Source: Crossaster papposus | Lineage: Eukaryota; Echinodermata; Asteroidea; Velatida; Solasteridae | Assembly (NCBI GenBank): GCA_037893245.1 | Contig: JBAIAA010000352.1 | Location: 3,489,166 to 3,553,165, forward strand | Direction of reading: 5' to 3' | DNA: 64,000 nucleotides | Shown here: positions 1 to 11,200 of the stretch, piece after piece | How positions within the stretch are numbered: position 1 is the stretch's first letter | Layout: each line of letters starts with the position of its first letter | Notes under the pieces: generated by a model | Seen by the model: the letters and a program-made list of their open reading frames with translations, nothing else | What the model was told of the DNA's origin: nothing | The model's database searches: none | Program-made: the position numbers and the translations under genes

Positions 1-2418
1 ACCGAACCTGTTGAAAATTTTACACAACAAACGCAGACATGAAATGTTGCACAACATAAACCGAACAGTTCTCACAACATAATTTAACTCTTACCCCATA
101 GGCTCTCGCACTAGAAAGCATACCAAAACTAGCAAACTTCAACAACTGCACACAGGTTCGGTAGTTAACCCTAACCCCCTGGGCTCTCGCACTAGAAAGC
201 ATACCAAACCTAGCAAACTTCAACAACTGCGCACAGGTTCAGTAGTTAACCCTAACCCCCTAGGCTCTCGCACTAGAAAGCATACCAAACCTAGCAAACT
301 TCAACAACTGCGCACAGGTTCAGCAGTTAACCCTAACCCCCTAGGCTCTCACACTAGAAAGCATGCCAAACCTAGCAAACTTCAAAAACTGCACATATAG
401 GTTCAGTAGTTAACCCTAACCCCCTAGGCTCTCTCACTAGAAAGCATACCAAACCTAGCAAACTTCAACAACTGCGCACAGGTTCAGCAGTTAACCCTAA
501 CCCCCTAGGCTCTCACACTAGAAAGCATACCAAACCTAGCAAACTTCAACAACTGCACACAGGTTCAGTAGTTAACCCTAACCCCCTGGGCTCTCGCACT
601 AGAAAGCATACCAAACCTAGCAAACTTCAACAACTGCGCACAGGTTCAGTAGTTAACCCTAACCCCCTAGGCTCTCGCACTAGAAAGCATACCAAACCTA
701 GCAAACTTCAACAACTGCGCACAGGTTCAGCAGTTAACCCTAACCCCCTAGGCTCTCACACTAGAAAGCATGCCAAACCTAGCAAACTTCAAAAACTGCA
801 CATATAGGTTCAGTAGTTAACCCTAACCCCCTAGGCTCTCTCACTAGAAAGCATACCAAACCTAGCAAACTTCAACAACTGCGCACAGGTTCAGCAGTTA
901 ACCCTAACCCCCTAGGCTCTCTCACTAGAAAGCATACTAAACCTAACAAACTTCAACAGCTGCACACAGGTTCAGTAGTTAAGCCTAACCCCCCTGGGCT
1001 CTCGCACTAGAAAGCATACCAAACCTAGCAAACTTCAACAGCTGCACACAGGTTCAGTAGTTAACCCTAACCCGCTAGGCTCTCGCACTAGAAAGCATAC
1101 CAAACCTAACAAACTTGAACAACTGCACACAGGTTCAGTAGTTAACCCTAACCCCCTAGGCTCTCTCACCAGAAAGCATACCAAAACTAGCAAACTTCAA
1201 CAACTACACACAGATTCAGTAGTTAACCACATAGGCTCTCTCACTAGAAAGCATACCAAACCTAACATAACTTCAACAACTGTACACAGGTTCAGTAGTT
1301 AACCCTAACCCTCTAGGTTCTTGCACTAGAAAGCATACCAAACCTAGAAAACTTCAACAACTGCACACAGGTTCAGTAGTTAACCCTAACCCCCTAGGCT
1401 CTCGCACTAGAAAGCATACCAAACCTAGCAAACTTCAACAACTGCACACAGGTTCAGCAGTTAACCCTAACCCCCTAGGCTCTCTCACTAGAAAGCATAC
1501 CAAACCTAACAAACTTCAAAAACTGCACACAGGTTCAGTCGTTAACCCTAACCCCCTAGGCTCTCGCACTAGAAAGCATACCAAACCTAGCAAACTTCAA
1601 CAACTGCACACAGATTCAGTAGTTAACCCTAACCCCCTAGGCTCTCGCACTAGAAAGCATACCAAACCTAGCAAACTTCAACAACTGCACACAGGTTCAG
1701 CAGTTAACCCTAACCCCCTAGGCTCTCTCACTAGAAAGCATACCAAACCTAACAAACTTCAAAAACTGCACACAGGTTCAGTCGTTAACCCTAACCCCCT
1801 ATAGGCTCTTGCACTAGAAAGCATGCAAAACCTAGCAAACTTCAACAACTGCACACAGGTTCAGTAGTTAACCCTAACCCCCATAGGCTCTTGCACTATA
1901 CCAAACCTAACAAACTTCAAAAACTGCACACAGGTTCAGTAGTTAACCCTAAACCCCCGGGCTCTCACACTAGAAAGCATACCAAACCTAGCAAACTTCA
2001 ACAACTGCACACAGGTTCAGCAGTTAACCCTAACCCCCTAGGCTCTCGCACTAGAAAGCATACCAAACCTAGCAAACTTCAACAACTGCACACAGGTTCA
2101 GTAGTTAACCCTAACCCCTTATAGGCTCTCGCACTAGAAAGCATATCAAACCTAGCAAACTTCAACAACTGCACACAGGTTCAGCAGTTAACCCTAACCC
2201 CCTAGGCTCTCTCACTAGAAAGCATACCAAACCTAACAAACTTCAAAAACTGCACACAGGTTCAGTAGTTAACCCTAACCCCTTATAGGCTCTCGCACTA
2301 GAAAGCATACCAAACCTAACAAACTTCAAAAACTGCACACAGGTTCAGTAGTTAACCCTAACCCCTTATAGGCTCTCGCACTAGAAAGCATACCAAACCT
2401 AGCAAACTTCAACAACTG
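1..2418. repeat. 81-bp satellite array with telomere-like core
   Basis: About 29-30 head-to-tail units of roughly 81 bp fill the start of the window and continue past its left edge. A unit reads through GGTTCAGTAGTTAACCCTAA, a CCCCCTAGGCTCTCGCACT block, AGAAAGCATACCAAACC and a TTCAACAACTGC block. Units differ by few substitutions. Variants recur at multiples of the unit: an AAAACTGCACATATAGG variant recurs about 407 bp apart (five units, near 361 and 768), and a CAGTCGTTAACCC variant recurs about 244 bp apart (three units, near 1538 and 1782). This indicates higher-order structure. The array ends abruptly at about 2418 inside a unit. Short open frames in it are repeat artefacts. Confidence 0.97.
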
Positions 2419-3264
2419 TAATGGCAAGAAATCGTGAATATAATAGGCGCGTGTGTCGTTCTCGATAACAAATCAAAACAAATTCTCTGCGGAGTCAGTA
2501 TGTTACCATATTTTCTTTTAGACTAGGTAAAATATTATTGAGCCTGGAATTTCCCTTTAAGAAAAACCCAGTGTCGATATAAATAGCGAGTTCAGACTAG
2601 CCACTTTTGACTTAATCATCATTGACAATGACATTGTTATGCCAAAGCTTAGCTTGAATTATGTTTGAAAAATAATTTCCCCCTTTGAAAAAGTCTAACA
2701 ATAGGGGAGACCACAACTGCCGGTGAGCATTAAAATATCTTCCATCGTCATGGCCGAGGTTTGTTGCTTTTTAAGTCAAGCAGTTTTATTCACCTACTGG
2801 GATTATATCGAATGCCGTAGGCGTATGTCCCTGGCAATACCAAGAACACAATGAACTTGTGACTTATCTTACAACTGTGCAATTTCCCTACACATGTCTG
2901 CTTTTATCGGTCATGGTCGGTTACACACGACTTTTGTTATCAGAAATCTATCACGCCTGTGGTCTCGGTAACTTGAAAATGAACCCGCATTTTGCATGTT
3001 AAAACAAGGTGTCAAAATGTCTACCAAAATTCTATGATTTTAGCACACACAAAAAACCTCCAGGTTTTTTTACCAAAAATAAAAGTTTAACAACATATCA
3101 CATCATTGGCGGACCACTTAAATGAAAGATCGTGTGTCTTCCTTTTAATTTGGCACCATATTTATTGGTTAGGTGTGATCCTTGTGGTCTCAAATATTTC
3201 ATAAATGTTTCACTTTTCGGCCATGGAATAATTGCCTATTTACTTGTACTGGATTATGCCCATA
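2419..3264. other. Intergenic DNA, no gene recognised
   Basis: Unique-looking A+T-rich sequence follows the satellite. No exon-like stretch with recognisable homology is seen. The part at 2470-2562 is a copy of a sequence found again at 59694-60400 (annotated separately). Confidence 0.5.
2470..2562 (+). repeat. Dispersed repeat, empty target site of a MITE
   Basis: This 93-bp stretch, from AATCAAAACAAATTC to GAATTTCCCTTTAA, matches 59694-59737 joined to 60348-60400. In the second copy a 610-bp inverted-repeat element sits at the TA dinucleotide that is here at 2509-2510. The stretch therefore represents the pre-insertion state. Confidence 0.8.
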
Positions 3265-3265
3265 A

Positions 3266-4246
3266 AGCCCATATTAAATTACTAGAGCGCTGGCTCGATG
3301 TACAAAGTGCACAAACCTATAGAAAACTCAAAACTTTGTACGGATATTCGCATAAATCTGTGTTTGTATTCTACACAGTGAGTTACCGAAGCCGATACGC
3401 CCAAAACCAAAACGAACGATTAGCAAATAAGTGTTTTATTGTTTTTCTCTGCGCAAATGATTACGCATACGTGACCACTGCAGATGATTTTGCTGTGACT
3501 TTTCAAAACTGGCATGATGCGCGTAAATAGTTTGCGTCTGTTCTACTTGCACGTGCGCTGCATTTGGAGTAGACTTTCAAAAATCAATCTATGCATTTCT
3601 ATTATGTTCTACATGTACAACAACGCACATGAATTAAAAATGTCTGCGTGCAGGATGGATTCAAAGCATCTCTGCGCGTAGCAATAAGCCATTTGGGCCG
3701 AGTTCGGGCGGTCTGTTCTTGACACGCGAACTCTGTTCTCGCGCTCGAACGGCGGGGACGCGACTCGTGAACATTGCACTCGAAACAAGAACACACACCA
3801 CCTATCCATCAGGGTTTTGCAAGAACAAGTTACGCGTGTCAAGAACAGACCGCCCGAACTTGAGAGTGACCCTGAGTTAAATTTAAATAATATCTGGTAC
3901 ACTGACTTGTTCACACAGCTTGGCACAGTTTAACTTTAAATTTTCCAGACCAAAGACACTGTTGCTATACTGTTGCATAGTTACGTAAGAGACGCTCAGC
4001 ACCAATACATTGTTTACAATGGGTGAGAATGGCAAAAAGACACCAGACCATTCCAGAGCTGGGGGTTGCTAGTGTAAGGCTTGCCCTGAATCACGTGATA
4101 TAGCAACAGCGTCTTTGGTCTGGAGAATTTAAAGTTAAACTGTGCCAAGCTGTGTGAGCAAGTCAGTGTACCAGATGTTATTCAAATTTAACTCGGGGTC
4201 ACGCGCAAATGGCTTATTAGAACTAGCGCTCTAGTAATTTAATATA
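3266..4246. mobile_element. Long inverted-repeat (MITE-like) element
   Basis: Paired arms converge on one centre: TTAAATTACTAGAGCGCT at about 3275 pairs with its complement at about 4223-4240. AATAAGCCATTTG at about 3684 pairs with its complement near 4207. An arm of more than 60 bp (3866-3955, through ATAATATCTGGTACACTGAC and CACAGCTTGGCACAGTTTAA) pairs with 4110-4202. The inner part recurs at 6291-6850. An open frame of 132 codons at 3132-3530 overlaps the left arm and shows no recognisable domain. Outer limits are approximate. Confidence 0.6.
3701..3860. mobile_element. 160-bp MITE nested in a larger inverted repeat
   Basis: The ends are perfect 28-bp inverted repeats, beginning AGTTCGGGCGGTCTGTTCTT and ending with its complement. 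The element splits the left arm of the surrounding inverted repeat, which marks it as a later insertion. Confidence 0.75.
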
Positions 4247-4844
4247 GCTCTACGTTTGTGCCTCACCCCGACAATGTTGGACCATAGTTGAGATTGTTCA
4301 GCACTTCGGATGGTGGCTGTGGGTGGCCGGGACCTCTACGTCTGCTGTTGTTGGTGGTTCGAGTCGTCTCCTCCGCTGCGTGGCTCGTAAGATCCGGCCG
4401 GCAACCAGACTAAACGTAGAAATAAAACAGCTTACAATTTATTTGTACCTTTTTATTTGGTGATCGCAAGGGCGTCAATCGCTTCCGAGAAGTGGGGGGG
4501 GGGTGGTACATACCTTGATCAGAAGTACTGTGAGCGCGAAGCCCTAACGGCGTGGGGTCCGGGGCCAGTTTGAAGGCCAGGAAAAAATTTGGATTTTCGA
4601 CACTCTGTGGTGCGTTCTAAAGCAATTTCTGATCACTTCATTCCAATTTTGTTTGCAAATTCTTTTGCAAAATTTATTTCATTTTAAAATAATCTTGCTC
4701 TTTAAGTTTCCTTATATAAGTTGGGAACTATTTTGCTTTTAATTTTCTTCACCTTTGCGAGGAGTTTTCTTTTTTTTCTTTTGGGGGAGGGGGGAGGGGG
4801 GGGGGGAGTCGAAAAAGAAAAGAGGGAGGAGACAAACGATATGA
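4247..4844. other. Intergenic, no feature recognised
   Basis: No gene, inverted repeat or known domain was found here. Short G runs occur near 4495 and 4785. Confidence 0.4.
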
Positions 4845-5026
4845 TACCCCCCCCCCCCCCCCACCCCCCCCCCCCCCCCACCCCCCCCCCCCCCCCCACC
4901 CCCCCCCCCCCCCCCCCACCCCCCCCCCCCCCCCCCCCCCCACCCCCCCCCCCCCCACCCCCCCCCCCCCCACCCCCCCCCCCCCCACCCCCCCACCCCC
5001 CACCCCCCCCCCCCCCCCCCCCCCCA
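4845..5026. repeat. C-rich low-complexity tract
   Basis: About 180 bp of nearly pure C on the plus strand, interrupted by single A residues every 8-20 bases. The complementary strand could form G-quadruplexes. The polyproline and polyglycine frames it opens on both strands are not genes. Confidence 0.95.
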
Positions 5027-5186
5027 CTTTAAAAAGTGGAGGAGGGAGACATGTTGGGTGAATTAAAAAAAATTTTTAAAGCAAACCAATTTTTTTCCAA
5101 AAAACTTACTGACTTCTTTGAAGATTTTTGTTTGTAAATGCAGGAAAAGAATATTACGTTCTTGTAGTCTGGTTTCCTGACCCCAC

Positions 5187-5549
5187 TTAAAAGTAGTATA
5201 CACCATTGGTAATTGCTTGAATTATCATGAATGGGTGGATTTGGGGGGTTGAATTTCATAGTAAATATCGTTTAACTGACCTGTCCGAAGTTTTACAATC
5301 ATGGATGCTGAGAAAAGCACGAAAAACAGCATTTGTTTTCAACCGGTGTCGGGCAGTTATTCTTATGTTATTCGCGATCGCAAATTTGTCTTTATAAAAT
5401 TATATTTTTTGGAATAATTACAGGATATCTAGCGCAATCATTTTGCTGGATGCCTAGAATCATTATTTACTTTCAGATGAGTAAGATATTTCTTAATAAT
5501 TCGGTAGTAATTTTTTTAGATATTTGCAAATGGTGTATCCTACCTTTAA
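5187..5549. mobile_element. TTAA-bounded MITE (Kolobok-like), copy 1
   Basis: TTAA at 5187 and 5546 bounds a 355-bp element. The ends are related to the inverted repeat AGGTAGGATACACCATT: the left end continues GGTAATTGCTTGAATTATC, and the right end is preceded by GATATTTGCAAATGG. TTAA target duplication with a purine-purine start (AG/AA) is characteristic of Kolobok-type elements; piggyBac ends start with CC. No transposase is encoded. Confidence 0.75.
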
Positions 5550-5924
5550 AGGTAGTATACACCATTTGCAGATATAGAACAAAATTATTACCAAATTATT
5601 AAGAAATATCTTACTTATTTGAATGTAAATAATGATTGTAGGCATCCAGCAAAACAATTCCTCTAGATATCCTGTAATTGTTTCCAAAAATTGAATTGTA
5701 TAAACCAAAATTCATTATCGACGGACGGCGATCGCGAAAAAACAACACAAGAAAAACTGCCCGATTCCGGTTGAAAACGTAAGTCGTTTTTCTTGCTTTT
5801 TCAGCAACCATTAGTGTAAAATTTCGGATAGGTCAGTTAAACGATATTTACTATGAGTATAACCCCCTAAATCCACCCATTCATGAAAATTCAAGCAATT
5901 ACCAATGGTGTATACTACCTTTAA
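5546..5924. mobile_element. TTAA-bounded MITE, copy 2, inverted, abutting copy 1
   Basis: Same family as the preceding element but in opposite orientation. It shares that element's right-hand TTAA (5546-5549) and ends at TTAA 5921-5924. The two form a head-to-head dimer whose inner ends are both the ACCATTTGCAGATAT-type end. Confidence 0.75.
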
Positions 5925-6290
5925 GATGAAACAGAAATGTATAAAGATGAAACAGAGCAACTTAGAAACATTGGGGAATTGTACGGTCAGGGAATCAGTC
6001 TTCCAAACAGTTCTCGCGATGACGATAAAACCTTGTAAGAACATGAACCCTGATGCAAAGGTGTTAAACATTTTGTGATGTCATCATGATCTCATCCGAT
6101 ATCAAATTGCGAGCTATCTACGGTCAAAATCTATGTCATACCTGGTGCTGTATGAGAGACTCCACCGGTAATAGTCGCTGGCAAAATTCACAGGGTAATT
6201 TTAAGTCGCCCAAAGCTGTGGGAAAATAAATACAAAATAAAATAAAAAATATAAATTGTTACCTGTCTCTGTTATATATCATATCAATTG
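5925..6290. other. Intergenic, no feature recognised
   Basis: A+T-rich sequence without a supported exon or repeat boundary. Confidence 0.4.
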
Positions 6291-6850
6291 GCCATTTGCG
6301 TGTGGAATTTGAATAATATCTGGTACACTGACTTGTTCACACAGTCGTGAACCACATAACGACCGAGGATCGATATTGTGTTTTCCTTTGTTCCTTTACT
6401 ATACCCAATCCCCATTGCTTTGCGCTTGCACCATCGATCGAGGACCGAATTCGGAAAAGCAAACCGTCGATCGAGGATCCTTTGTTCCCTTTGTTCTCTT
6501 TTGTGTTTCGATCCTCGATCGTAATACGATACAAGAACACACAGCTTGGCACAGTTTACATTTAAATTGTCCAGACCAAAGACACTGTTGCTATATCACG
6601 TGATTCGGGGCAAGCCTTACTCTAGCAACCCCCGGCTCTGGAATGGTCTGGTGTCTTTGTACCATTCTCAACCATTGTGAACAATGTATTGGTGCTGAGC
6701 GTCTCTAACGTAACTATGCAAGAGCTTGCCCCGAATCACGTGATATAGCAACAGTGTATTTGGTCTCGATAATTTAAAGTCAAACTGTGCCAAGCTGTGT
6801 GAACAAGTCAGTGTACCAGATATTATTTAAATTCCACACGCAAATGGTCA
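6291..6850. mobile_element. Inverted-repeat MITE, second copy, with nested insert
   Basis: The arms GGCCATTTGCGTGTGG and AATATCTGGTACACTGACTT at the left pair with complements at 6800-6850. The interior (TTTGGTCTGG, ATCACGTGAT and GACGCTCAGCACC blocks) matches 3890-4200. The left arm is split at about 6344 by a roughly 195-bp insert. ACACAG stands both before and after this insert (6339 and 6537 areas), consistent with a target duplication. Confidence 0.7.
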
Positions 6851-6852
6851 AT

Positions 6853-7279
6853 TGTGACCTGATCCAACGAAACCCGCACAAACTCGACAATTTGTTTTTT
6901 AAAGTTTTTTTATTTTTTTATTTTCTAGGTTTTAAGCTTAAAAATTATGTATCATTTACATGTACCCCCACCCTGTCTCTCCTTGGGGAAGGATTTAGTG
7001 ATAAAACCCTGACAACCTAATTATGAGATAAACAGCTTTGAAGTTCTAAAAAGCATATTATTTCTATACACAATTGTTTCACAAAATTAAAAAAAAAAAA
7101 AAAAAAAATTCTGGGTGACTGATTATGTACAAATTTGAGGAGTTTGTAGATTAATAGTTTGTGATTAAGGAAAACTCAAAACCTAAAAAATGGTAAAATC
7201 CACCCAAAATGACTTCACGAGTACATTGTAATAAAACACATTGTGCGACTTTGTTCAGGTTTTCTTTGAACAGGTCACA
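6853..7279. mobile_element. TGTGACCTG-ended MITE
   Basis: Left end TGTGACCTGATCCAACGAAA and right end AGGTCACA are inverted repeats (complement TGTGACCTGTTCAAAGAAAA). The element belongs to a family whose ends start TGTGACC and carry an (A)AGTCGC-like block about 30 bp in. A related copy lies at 25443 onward, where the block GATAAACAGCTT is found inverted. Confidence 0.65.
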
Positions 7280-7554
7280 ATTAATAAACAATAATAAAAA
7301 AAAACCCGATAGTCGGCCAATCATCATTGTGAATTGACCGATCTTCGTAAGGAGGTGGAGAATGACTTGTGAACGTTCCGAATTTGTTACCAACGCTTAC
7401 GAAGACACGGCGAATGTTGCGAAGTTTGAGCGATTGTCAAATATTTCCATTCGTAAGCATATTCGCCACAGTGTGAGAGTAGCATAAAGGACTTCCGAGG
7501 GAGCCCATAAAGATTCATTTCACTAACAGACACTGACAGACTACTGAGAACAAG
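7280..7554. other. Intergenic upstream region of a micro-ORF
   Basis: About 270 bp lie between the TGTGACC MITE and the small ORF. Nothing gene-like is seen. The part near 7490-7554 could act as 5' leader for the ORF that follows. Confidence 0.35.
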
Positions 7555-7707
7555 ATGGCTATAGATAGGTACAAAAAGCGTTGGCCGGCAATAATATTAT
7601 TGATTCTTTTCATTTACTGCATTTCGGTAGAGGCATTGTTTGAAGAAGAACAAAAAACGCCAGACAATTCATATCTTTTGGGTCGCAACAAAGTTGAAAA
7701 TAAATAA
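7555..7707 (+). CDS. Possible 50-aa secreted or single-pass micropeptide
   Basis: An ATG in good initiation context (CAAGATGG) opens a 50-codon frame ending in TAA. The product starts MAIDRYKKRWP and continues with a strongly hydrophobic stretch (about residues 11-27, IILLILFIYCISVEA). It then ends in an acidic/polar tail (LFEEEQKTPDNSY...). A basic N-terminus, an apolar core and a small-residue stretch before the acidic tail look like a signal peptide or membrane anchor. AATAAA overlaps the stop region (7703), giving a close poly(A) signal. No family is recognised. The frame lies downstream of the XAF1-like gene's 3' end on the opposite strand. It could be a chance ORF; expression data are lacking. 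Confidence 0.4.
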   Translation: MAIDRYKKRWPAIILLILFIYCISVEALFEEEQKTPDNSYLLGRNKVENK

Positions 7708-7981
7708 AAATGACTTTTGACATTATTTATTAATATATTTATTCTGGTCTTAAATGTTACTTAGAAGTTTTCAACGTAAGTTGCGTATAACCGAACCGGA
7801 AAAATTAAACGGGATATCGACGCCGGTTTTGAGTGCCCGGATATCCGTATACCTATCCGTACAGGTCTACTATCGGTCATTTGTTGTTACATTATCGGTT
7901 TAGTGATACATTATCGGCCAATTTGTGTGACATTATTGATTGGTGATACATTATCCGTTGGTTACTACATTATCAGTTGTA
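7708..7981. other. Convergent 3' interval
   Basis: This A+T-rich spacer separates the micro-ORF from the minus-strand XAF1-like stop codon. It contains repeated ACATTATCGG / GTTACATTATC motifs near 7890-7970. It probably includes the 3' UTR of the minus-strand gene. Confidence 0.35.
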
Positions 7982-8274
7982 TCAAAGGGAAGCTTGACTC
8001 GGAGAGCCTAGTCGTTTCTTCTCACCCGAGCTCTGATCTTGGAAGGTATTGACGTCTGAAATACTGTAGGAGTTTTTGATCAGCTCCTGAATGGCAGTAT
8101 CGTCCTGGAAATCATCGTAGGCTGGAAAGGGACCGGTCCTGGGGGTGGCAAAGTCAGCGGAGAGATCATCGGGACTTAACCAAGCGTCGTTAGGTCGGTC
8201 GTGAGCTAGTTGCTGGGCCATACGGCGATCAAGCTCATCTTGGCTGCTGGGCGACTGAAAAAGGGCTCTCTCCT
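7982..8274 (-). CDS. XAF1-like gene, exon 5 (terminal)
   Basis: Acceptor TTTCACAG precedes 8274, and the stop TGA is at 7984-7982. It encodes the acidic C-terminus from ERALFQSPSSQDELDRRM through GPFPAYDDFQ to SPSQASL. The first two bases complete a split GAG codon with exon 4. Confidence 0.85.
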
Positions 8275-11200
8275 CTGTGAAAGAAACATTGATTCGGTTA
8301 TAGTGAGGAACAAATAATGGCTGGCATACGGGGGTCGCAATAAATTAACACGTCTAGATATATCAGACGATATCCTGACGGGTGTAATGTCTGATACTCA
8401 GACTAGCTATAAAAGAGGTCTCCGCATCTGAAAAGGTAATTTATGGCATGAAGAACCAACACGGGAAGCGGCGCGATTGTTTTTACCGTTTTTCTCCCTT
8501 CCTCTGCTCGGTTTCCTCATTATCGCGTTCTGGACCCTGTCTTGGTTTTTCCGATGTTTCCGGTCCTCGAATCCCTTATCCAACACGCCCCTCCTGCCTT
8601 CCTCCGTCCCGAGGGCGGCCGGGTAACCCTTCATCCCCGATCTCGGCGGTGGAGGGCCAGTGAATTCCTCCAGCAGGCCAGAAGTCGACCGGTTGGGCTT
8701 CGCCGAATAAAACTGGTAGGGGTTCATAAAGGCGGCGGTCGGCTGGACGGGGTTGGGACCGGCAGGTTTGACTTCCGGATATTTGCAGTCGGTGTCCTCG
8801 TGAAGGAGCTTGTCCCGGAAGTAGACGTAGCGACCGCACTTCGGACAAGGTTCGGTTCGGCTACCGCAGAAATCCTTGTGCTCAGCGAGATCTTTGAAGT
8901 CCATTCCCATCTCGCAGTATTCGCAGGTGACCTGGCGCTGAGAGCAGTGATCAGCCTAGGAGGAAAAAAACCAGGAAATAAGACCGTTTTCGAAATAACT
9001 ACAAAACCATAAAGTCAATTTAGAAATTCTTTGAGTGTGCAGATACTTCTTAATCCTTGACTAAATCCCTATGAGGGTCCCTATGAGATACTTCTTAATC
9101 CTTGCCTAAATCCCTATGAGATTCAAATTATTTCACACACGCATCACTGCACAATGGTCAATTGATCACAACAACATTTGTGACCGGCTCTACAAAAAGG
9201 TGTCTTATGTCGCCAAAAAATGAAATTGAGTTTACATGGTAAGAAAGCACACAACGTAAGCTTTCATTTAGTATATAATACTATCCATAGCACCTCCCAT
9301 TTTGGAGACAAGACGTGTTTACATATTGATCACTTTTTCAGGGTTTAAATTACACAACTGAGAAAACAGGCTTTGAAATAGCCGGCTCTGTTGTACTACA
9401 ACAGAACGATGCACACAAAATGGTTGTTTTTTCCACTTTATTCATCAAAGAAACAAATAAAAATCACCTTTTGAAAACGTTTACCCTCTCAACGTTGAGC
9501 GGGCCATTACATAATAGTGCACAGTGCGACTTAAGACACCTTTTTGTAGAGCCGGTAACATTTTTGGACACTGTGACCAAGTTTCTTGTCAATAATCAAT
9601 TTCATTGCTGTGTATTAAAGGTAGGATACACCATTGGTAATTGCTTGAATTATCATGAATGGGTAGGTTTTGGGGAGTTGTATTTCATAGTAAATATCGT
9701 TTAACTGACCTGTCCGAAGTTTTACAATCATGGATGCTAAGAAAAGCAAGAAAAACGGCGTTCGTTTTAAACCGGTGTCAGGCAGTGGTTCTTATGTTGT
9801 TTTTGATTTGTTCGCAATCGCTGTCCGGCAATCGTTAAAGTTTTAACAATTTTATACAGGATATCTAGCGTAATCATTTTGCTAGATGCGTAAAATCATT
9901 ATTTACTTTCAAATAAGATATTTCTTAATAATTCGGTAGTAAACATTTTTTATTTCTGTAAATGGTGTATCTTACCTTTAAAGGTAGTATACACCATTTG
10001 AAGATATCAAAAATATTTACTACCGAATTATTAAGAAATATCTTACTCATTTGAAAGTAAATAATGATTCTAGGCATCCAGCAAAATGATTGCGCTAGAT
10101 ATCCTGTAATTATTCCGAAAAATAAAATTTTATAAAGAAAAATTCACGATCGCCGTCCGCCGATCGCGAATTTTTACCCCCCAAATTTACCCATTAATGA
10201 TAATTCAAGCAATTACCAATGGTGTATCCTACATGTACCTTTAAATGGCTTTGTAGTTATTTCATTTTCAATAATAGTCAGACATTGTTTTCTATCCACC
10301 GAACTTACGTTATGTTCTTCTTGCTTGCACTTCTCCACAGCCTCCCCACATCTGCATGTCACCTGGGGGAGAAAAAAACCCATGCCAACAAATGTGCATG
10401 GAATCATTACAAAGCTCTGAAATAATTATGTTACTTGGTACAAGGGGAAGCTAGTTTGCTCCTAATATGTGACCCGCTCCAGGAAAAGGTGGTGTAAGTC
10501 GCGCTATGCATTTATGAGTAATGGCCTGTTAAAGTTAATAGGGTAATCTTAAATGACATATGTCATTTGTTTGTCTTAAATGACATATGTCATTTGTTTG
10601 TCTTAAATGACATGTAATATCCAAAGTTTCAGATTTAATTAACAAAAAGCTGGAATTCGATAAATAAAGTGAAACAAAATCTTTTAAGAGTGCATGGTTC
10701 CAATGTATCGTCTTAGTTTTGTTGTGTTTTAAAGCCTGTTTTCTCAGTTGTGTATTTTGAATTCCATGGAACTATTAATATGCAAAAGCGTCATATCACC
10801 AGAACGGGAGGGGCTATGGAGCTGTACTATGTACCAAATGAAAGCTTATATCCTGGCCTTCTTAATCATGTACATAACTCTATTTTTGCGACTTATGTAA
10901 CCTTTTCCTGGAGCGGGTCACATATGTGACCATCCACGACAAAAGGACTGTAAAGTCGCCTTATTTTAAGAAAAGGACCATTAAAATATGTGAAAAACAA
11001 TAAAAAACAAAGAATTTTCATTGTAGCTAACCATAAATACCAACTATGTCTTGTAATACATCATTTTAAATCTTATTTCTTGTAGATTTAATTCCTCTAA
11101 ATATCTGGGGAAAAAAAGAAGATGCCTACTTTACAGCCCTTTCGTCGTGGACAGTCACGTGACCTGGCACCACAATATGAGAGTAAAGTCGGAAAAAATT

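Larger units (their letters stand above)
8956..10308. other. Intron 3 of XAF1-like gene with MITEs
   Basis: The intron carries a short tandem duplication near 9040-9125 (ATACTTCTTAATCCTTG repeated), one TGTGACC-type MITE and a head-to-head pair of TTAA elements, all listed separately. No exon-like sequence was found between them. Confidence 0.7.

Noticed and set aside
1891..2124. 77-codon frame in the satellite
   Set aside because: Repeats every unit and breaks in neighbouring units; not a gene.
1..2418. CRISPR array
   Set aside because: Units are contiguous tandem copies without unique spacers, in clearly eukaryotic DNA.
3132..3530. 132-codon plus-strand frame
   Set aside because: No recognisable domain, no splice or promoter support, and it overlaps the arm of an inverted-repeat element.
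4702..5032. Polyproline and polyglycine frames
   Set aside because: Low-complexity C tract; open in several frames on both strands.
8542..9012. 156-codon plus-strand frame
   Set aside because: Antisense shadow of exon 4 of the XAF1-like gene, which has zinc-finger homology on the minus strand.
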